DNA of 64,000 bases from Corylus avellana (taxonomy: Eukaryota; Streptophyta; Magnoliopsida; Fagales; Betulaceae), in assembly GCF_901000735.1 (NCBI RefSeq), contig NC_081544.1:23935692-23999691 (forward strand). Direction: 5' to 3'. Both the position numbers and the translations under genes were made by a program. The notes under the pieces are model-generated. The model was given only the letters and a program-made list of their open reading frames with translations. It made no database searches and had not been told where the DNA came from. Of the stretch, positions 59,867 to 64,000 are shown one piece after another. The stretch's first letter is position 1, and the number at the start of each line of letters is the position of its first letter.

Positions 59867-62406
59867 ATGCTTCTAAGTCAACTGCATAGCTTGCAGCCAT
59901 GGATTTTACCCTCCCGAGTTCCTAGGCTCAACCGGGTTTCTTCTTCCAGGAGGTGAATTCTTCATGTCCAAAGTCTCTTTCTTTTTCCATTATTTTTTCT
60001 GGACTTGTCTTTCAATCGATTATTTGAGTTGAAAGATACGGCATTTACATCATATATGTATCTGTGAAGTTAAGGAAAGGGAGTATTCGAATTATCATTT
60101 ATAGTTAGAACAGAGGATCGTATATAGATGGGTTGACCGCTTGTATGTTGAATCACAGATTATTTTGAAATGAAACGATTCAAAAGACATTCCTTTCTTT
60201 TGGGTGGGATATTTGTTATAGGAAAGAAATTGTTTTTTTTTTTTTGTTGTTCTGGGGAGCACTTATGGTTATGAGCTTATATCATTATCAAAGCAGTAGG
60301 AAAGGATATGATCACTCTTCTTAGATAGGGCTGAATGGTGAAAAAGGATTCGTGCAGGTGGCTCCAATTAAGGAGAGATTCAGAATGCCAATTTGTCGAT
60401 CATCTTTCTTACAGTGTTAAAGGTGGCCTAATGTTCTGGTCGATGACCCCACTCAACCTCTCTCACTGTTTTGGCTGTTTCTTCAGGCTTTCTGCCACCT
60501 GTTGTTTCTGTAATATTTTCACATTCATCTAGTTACCTCATTCTTTTCTTCAGAAAAGCATTTGTTCTTGGAGAAAATTGTTGAGTGAGGGTTAGTGTAT
60601 TCCCAAGTATTATAATAGTTGATGAACAGGTATACTGGAATATTACATTTAATTTTTGTATGTAATATTATTTTTTAGTATCAAGATTGAAATTTTGCTC
60701 GTTTTACACTGGAAAATATTGTCATATGCCGTATGGCATAATAAACGAAACCATTCTGCTGAATGCATTTTCTGGTGCCTGTTATTGTTGAATGATGACA
60801 AATGTTGCTCACATGTAAATTTATAAAAGGTTTTGTTATATGTAAAGAGCTTGTTCTCACAAATTTTATTGTGATCTGGAGCTATAAGAGGCTGACATTG
60901 CCCTGATACTTTTCAGGATATCAATGCCAGGCCACTTCTGGTGGATTAAACATTCGGCTATACATGCAAGCAGTTCCATAATACACAATGGAGGTGAGTA
61001 TAAGCTGTCTGAAAAAAGAAAAAGATATATTTATCCCTGTACATGTCTATATGGAAAGGTAAATTAATCCATTCAATTCCTATAACACATGAAACGATTC
61101 TTGTTAAGTTCTTGACTTATATTCGTCCACATCTTAGTTTTCCATCCATTCTCCACATTTGTATATAGTTTCAAACAGGTCATCATGCCATATTGGGGGT
61201 ACTTCTTTCTGGTTTTCAACTAACTGTCAACTGTTTGGTCAAGGACACATTAGCTTTTTTGTTTTTTATTTTTTTTATGGTGACAATATGATTTGTGCTG
61301 GAAGTGATTCACTTCCTGTCTGTTTCTTAAGGAGTACCTACAGGTTTAAGCTTTCTGATTATCTTTGAAAAGTTCTTTTTATCTTAAATTTTTGTGTATT
61401 ATTTTTGCTATGAGATTGCCTTCAGTTTCATGCCTCAATTCTTTACAAAAGATATTCTATAATGTTGATCTTTTGCACTAATCAGTCTCTCATTGAGCTT
61501 CCTTTGGAGTATTGCTTGCATTGTGGTTATTGTTGATGTGATTATTTGCTGTTCTTTTGTTGGGTAACTTCATGTGTTCATGTTGCCTATTTTGCCCGTT
61601 GTCAAACTGTTTGTCCTCGCTTTGTTTATCACAGGTTTCCAAAGTCACTTAGATCAATCAAATGTTGATTGGCTGGTGATGTACCACTTGATGTAGTATG
61701 CAGTTTGACTATTCATCTAATGCTGTAATGGTGTCATGCCAAGTTGCCAACCACTACCTTTAAGTTGATTTATGTTATTTTTTTCCCTTCAATGTCTTGT
61801 CTTGACTAGGAACATTCTGACCCTTAATAACCATAAGGTGGATTCCCAGTTAGAAGCGTTCTTGCAAGGGAATTATAATATCATCAGTTATCCTTATTTG
61901 TTTGCCATCATCATCTGGGTGGGATGCCTTTGTTGCTTGATCACTCTAATAAACTCTATTATTTTACTTTCTTTTTAACTTCATGAAGTCTCATGAACAT
62001 CAATGACTGACTAATCATGTGGTGTATGTTCCCTTTTGGGAACTTTGATAAGTCTTTTGGGATGAGTGATTAGTTGGTGTATGATCCGCCAATTCCATAA
62101 GTTCAATTAGGAGGAGAACCTTAGGATCATATGTGTCTAATTCATTTGAAGTGAGAGATGCTTGAGTTTATTTCATTTATGGGATTTCATAAAAATGCTG
62201 TGTATTCTCCAATGGTCCATAGCTGGATTTTAACCACATTATTTTTTGGTGCCTAATCACTTTATAATTATGACAATATCTTTACAGGGAAATGGGGGGC
62301 CAGTTCTCCAAGTACAGGGGATAGGGTAGACTCCACCATGCACATAAATGTTTCTGATGACTTGAATGCCAAGTTCTTTAGGATGGACTCGAATAATGAC
62401 TTTCAG
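59867..62406 (+). CDS. Unidentified, probably organelle-targeted protein (5' exons only)
   Basis: Three exons join with agreeing phases: 59867-59952, 60917-60993 and 62288-62406. They encode the first 94 residues, and the frame continues through a donor (CAG|GTAAGC). The N-terminus (MLLSQLHSLQPWILPSRVPR) is hydrophobic, basic and free of acidic residues up to about 60, as in a plastid or mitochondrial transit peptide. Residues from about 63 (DRVDSTMHINVSDDL, then NAKFFRMDSN) look like the start of a folded domain, but I do not recognise the family. Later exons must lie beyond 62406, partly outside the window, and the following intron seems to carry the TRIM. Confidence 0.6.
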
Positions 62407-62872
62407 GTAAGCATTTAATGAAGGATTTGGAGCACAGATAATTTTTATTGTTTTCTTTTTCTGGATATGTAGAATTTTAGGTAGTGATTTTATGTTCAGA
62501 ATGTTGAGTTGCATACTAATCTTTCACTTCACTGGACTTAGATATTTGATTTTTTTCCCTTGCCAGTTAGAGTGCTTCTGGTTTGTTCGGTCAAAATCAC
62601 ATGTTAATACAATCTTTCTTGTGATGATATTTATATCTGTTTGTTCACAGTTTCTTGCTTATATCTGATGATATTTATTTATTTATATAGGTCTCATCGA
62701 AACACTTTATCAAATCAAAAACACAAAACACTCCCTAAAACAGATTAACAAACATACCCAAAGTGGTGAAGAAAGTTGGGAATCTGCAAGAGAAAAGAAA
62801 AAAATAACTTGGTATTCATGCCAAATAAAGGTGGCATAAGAAGCTTCTTTAACCTGTATTAATGTGTCCTAG
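62407..62872. other. Presumed intron of the right-end gene
   Basis: AT-rich, starting with a good donor. No further exon is recognised. Confidence 0.45.
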
Positions 62873-63383
62873 TGATACAAACCTTAGGTAGAACTCACCC
62901 TTGAAAATCGGCTTGCAAGGGAAGGGTGCCCAAGAGCTTATATATACATGGTTAAGATTAGACTTAACCTATGTGGGACACTAGAATTGTAACATGCCAC
63001 CACACTCCGCAGTCGACATCTACGACGACCCACTCTATTGACACTGACTCTATAGTAGCCTTTTCTCTTTTGGCAGCTCCACTCATCTATCAATATTCAA
63101 TGACTTAATACTATGCCCATACATAGTACAAAGACATTTTAATCCGGCTTATAGGTCGCCTCCTTTGTGACTTGACCACAAAGCCGCAATTCATTCGATC
63201 CCATACTCGACGAACTGCGTCCGATCCTATTCTCGATGTGGTGGTTAGTTCTGATACCAAATGATACAAACCTTAGGTAGAACTCACCCTTGAAAACTAG
63301 CTTGCAAGGGAAATGTGCCCAAGAGCTTATATATACATTGTTAAGATTAGACTTAACTCATGTCAGACACTAGGATTGTAAGA
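62873..63383 (-). mobile_element. TRIM retrotransposon (LTR-flanked, non-coding)
   Basis: Two 122-bp direct repeats lie at 62873-62994 and 63262-63383. On the minus strand the LTR starts TGTTACAATTCTAGTGTCCC and ends GGTTTGTATCA (TG..CA). Next to the minus-strand 5' LTR lies TTTGGTATCAG (63251-63261), a tRNA-iMet primer site. Just before the 3' LTR is a purine-rich GCGGAGTGTGGTGG, a polypurine tract. The 267-bp interior has no coding frame. LTR order, primer site and size are those of a TRIM. The flanks CCTAG and CCCAT do not give a clean duplication. Confidence 0.85.
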
Positions 63384-64000
63384 CCCATACATTCATGTGC
63401 AGAAGAAAGCAGTAAAGGATGATATTCAATGCATCTATAGTCATATGTTCTTTAATAGGTATCCAAAATCTATACATGAACAGTTTGCTGTAGAGCATCT
63501 GTGGAATTTAAATACAGAGTAAGAGGAGACAACACTAATGTTTATATATTTCAATGTTTAGGGGTGGTGGTAATTATCTCAAAGAAGAAACTGACACAAG
63601 AAATGTTGAAAGGAAATTCCTCTAACAAAGAAAAGAAAAAAAAGAAAGCAAAATGAGGATGACGCTGATATAGTCAAGAAAAGCTAACATGAAGAAGATG
63701 GCATAATTCTTTTGAGTAATAAAAACAAGTAACATTGGCTTATATCTGGTCTGGAAATTAGTTTCCTCGTTATTTTGGGATTTTCAATGATGGATTATCA
63801 ATCTAGAAGTGTTAGATCTCATAAGAGAAGAGATATATAGCTACTTCGAGGAGATTCATAAGCTATGATTGGCTTCCAAATCTTTAACTGATCCATGTGT
63901 TGAAGAGCTGATGAAACTTTAACAAGTTAACAGGGCCTTGTTATGTACCTGTAATGTTGGGTCAAATGACCAGCTCAACTTTTTTCAAACTCTGTCTTGG
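63384..64000. other. Right-end sequence, unassigned
   Basis: Probably more intron of the gene that starts at 59867. I see no convincing exon. Confidence 0.4.

Noticed and set aside
1..64000. CRISPR arrays, operons, bacterial-type origins or integrated viral genes
   Set aside because: None is seen. The tandem and direct repeats present are explained by transposable elements and microsatellites.

Overview
The window is nuclear DNA from a flowering plant, most likely a woody core eudicot. It is AT-rich, with long A/T runs and AT microsatellites, GT-AG introns and many decayed retrotransposons. The proteins were recognised by reading, using remembered family sequences; no search was run. I cannot name the species. 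Microsynteny and protein similarity fit the rosids. One assembly gap (169 N) lies at 1266-1434.

Layout. 1-1.7 kb: decayed 3' end of a LINE. 1.7-4.6 kb: repeat nest (antisense LINE scrap, Ty1/copia remnant, and a 1.2-kb hAT-like non-autonomous element inserted in the copia remnant). 4.7-10.7 kb (-): three-exon U-box/ARM E3 ligase of the PUB43/PUB44 type, with a TRIM-like element and a SINE in its introns. 12.8-13.8 kb (-): tiny PET100-like mitochondrial protein gene. 13.9-20.6 kb: mostly non-coding. 20.7-22.0 kb (+): intronless, GC-rich CIPK7-type kinase. 23.3-25.9 kb (-): PPR protein. 26-30.8 kb: repeats, including a Pack-MULE-like element carrying a piece of the chloroplast ATP synthase gamma gene. 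30.8-42.1 kb (-): complete 17-exon acylamino-acid-releasing enzyme with LINE debris in its introns. 44.7-46.8 kb (+): five-exon chloroplast NDH subunit PNSB5/NDH18-like. 50.3-54.3 kb (+): two-exon LysM receptor-like kinase with a degenerate kinase core. 54.3-59.8 kb: repeats and AT-rich DNA. 59.9 kb to the right end (+): first three exons of an unidentified, probably organelle-targeted protein, followed by a TRIM retrotransposon.

The genes do not form a pathway. They are typical housekeeping, signalling and organelle genes: protein turnover (U-box ligase, acylpeptide hydrolase), Ca2+/CBL signalling (CIPK), chitin or LCO perception (LysM receptor), organelle RNA or respiratory functions (PPR, PET100-like) and photosynthetic cyclic electron flow (PNSB5). 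CIPK7 and this PPR gene are also near neighbours in Arabidopsis (At3g23000 and At3g23020, from memory), so this part looks like conserved microsynteny.

No clearly new molecular system was found. The most unusual items are the gene-capturing MULE, the hAT-like element with dense GCGGTTA arrays, the small retroelements (TRIMs, and a SINE with a 15-bp target duplication), and the LysM receptor whose kinase motifs are all altered. Exon joins were made by hand from splice dinucleotides, reading phase and family similarity. Phases close without a frameshift in every multi-exon gene listed.
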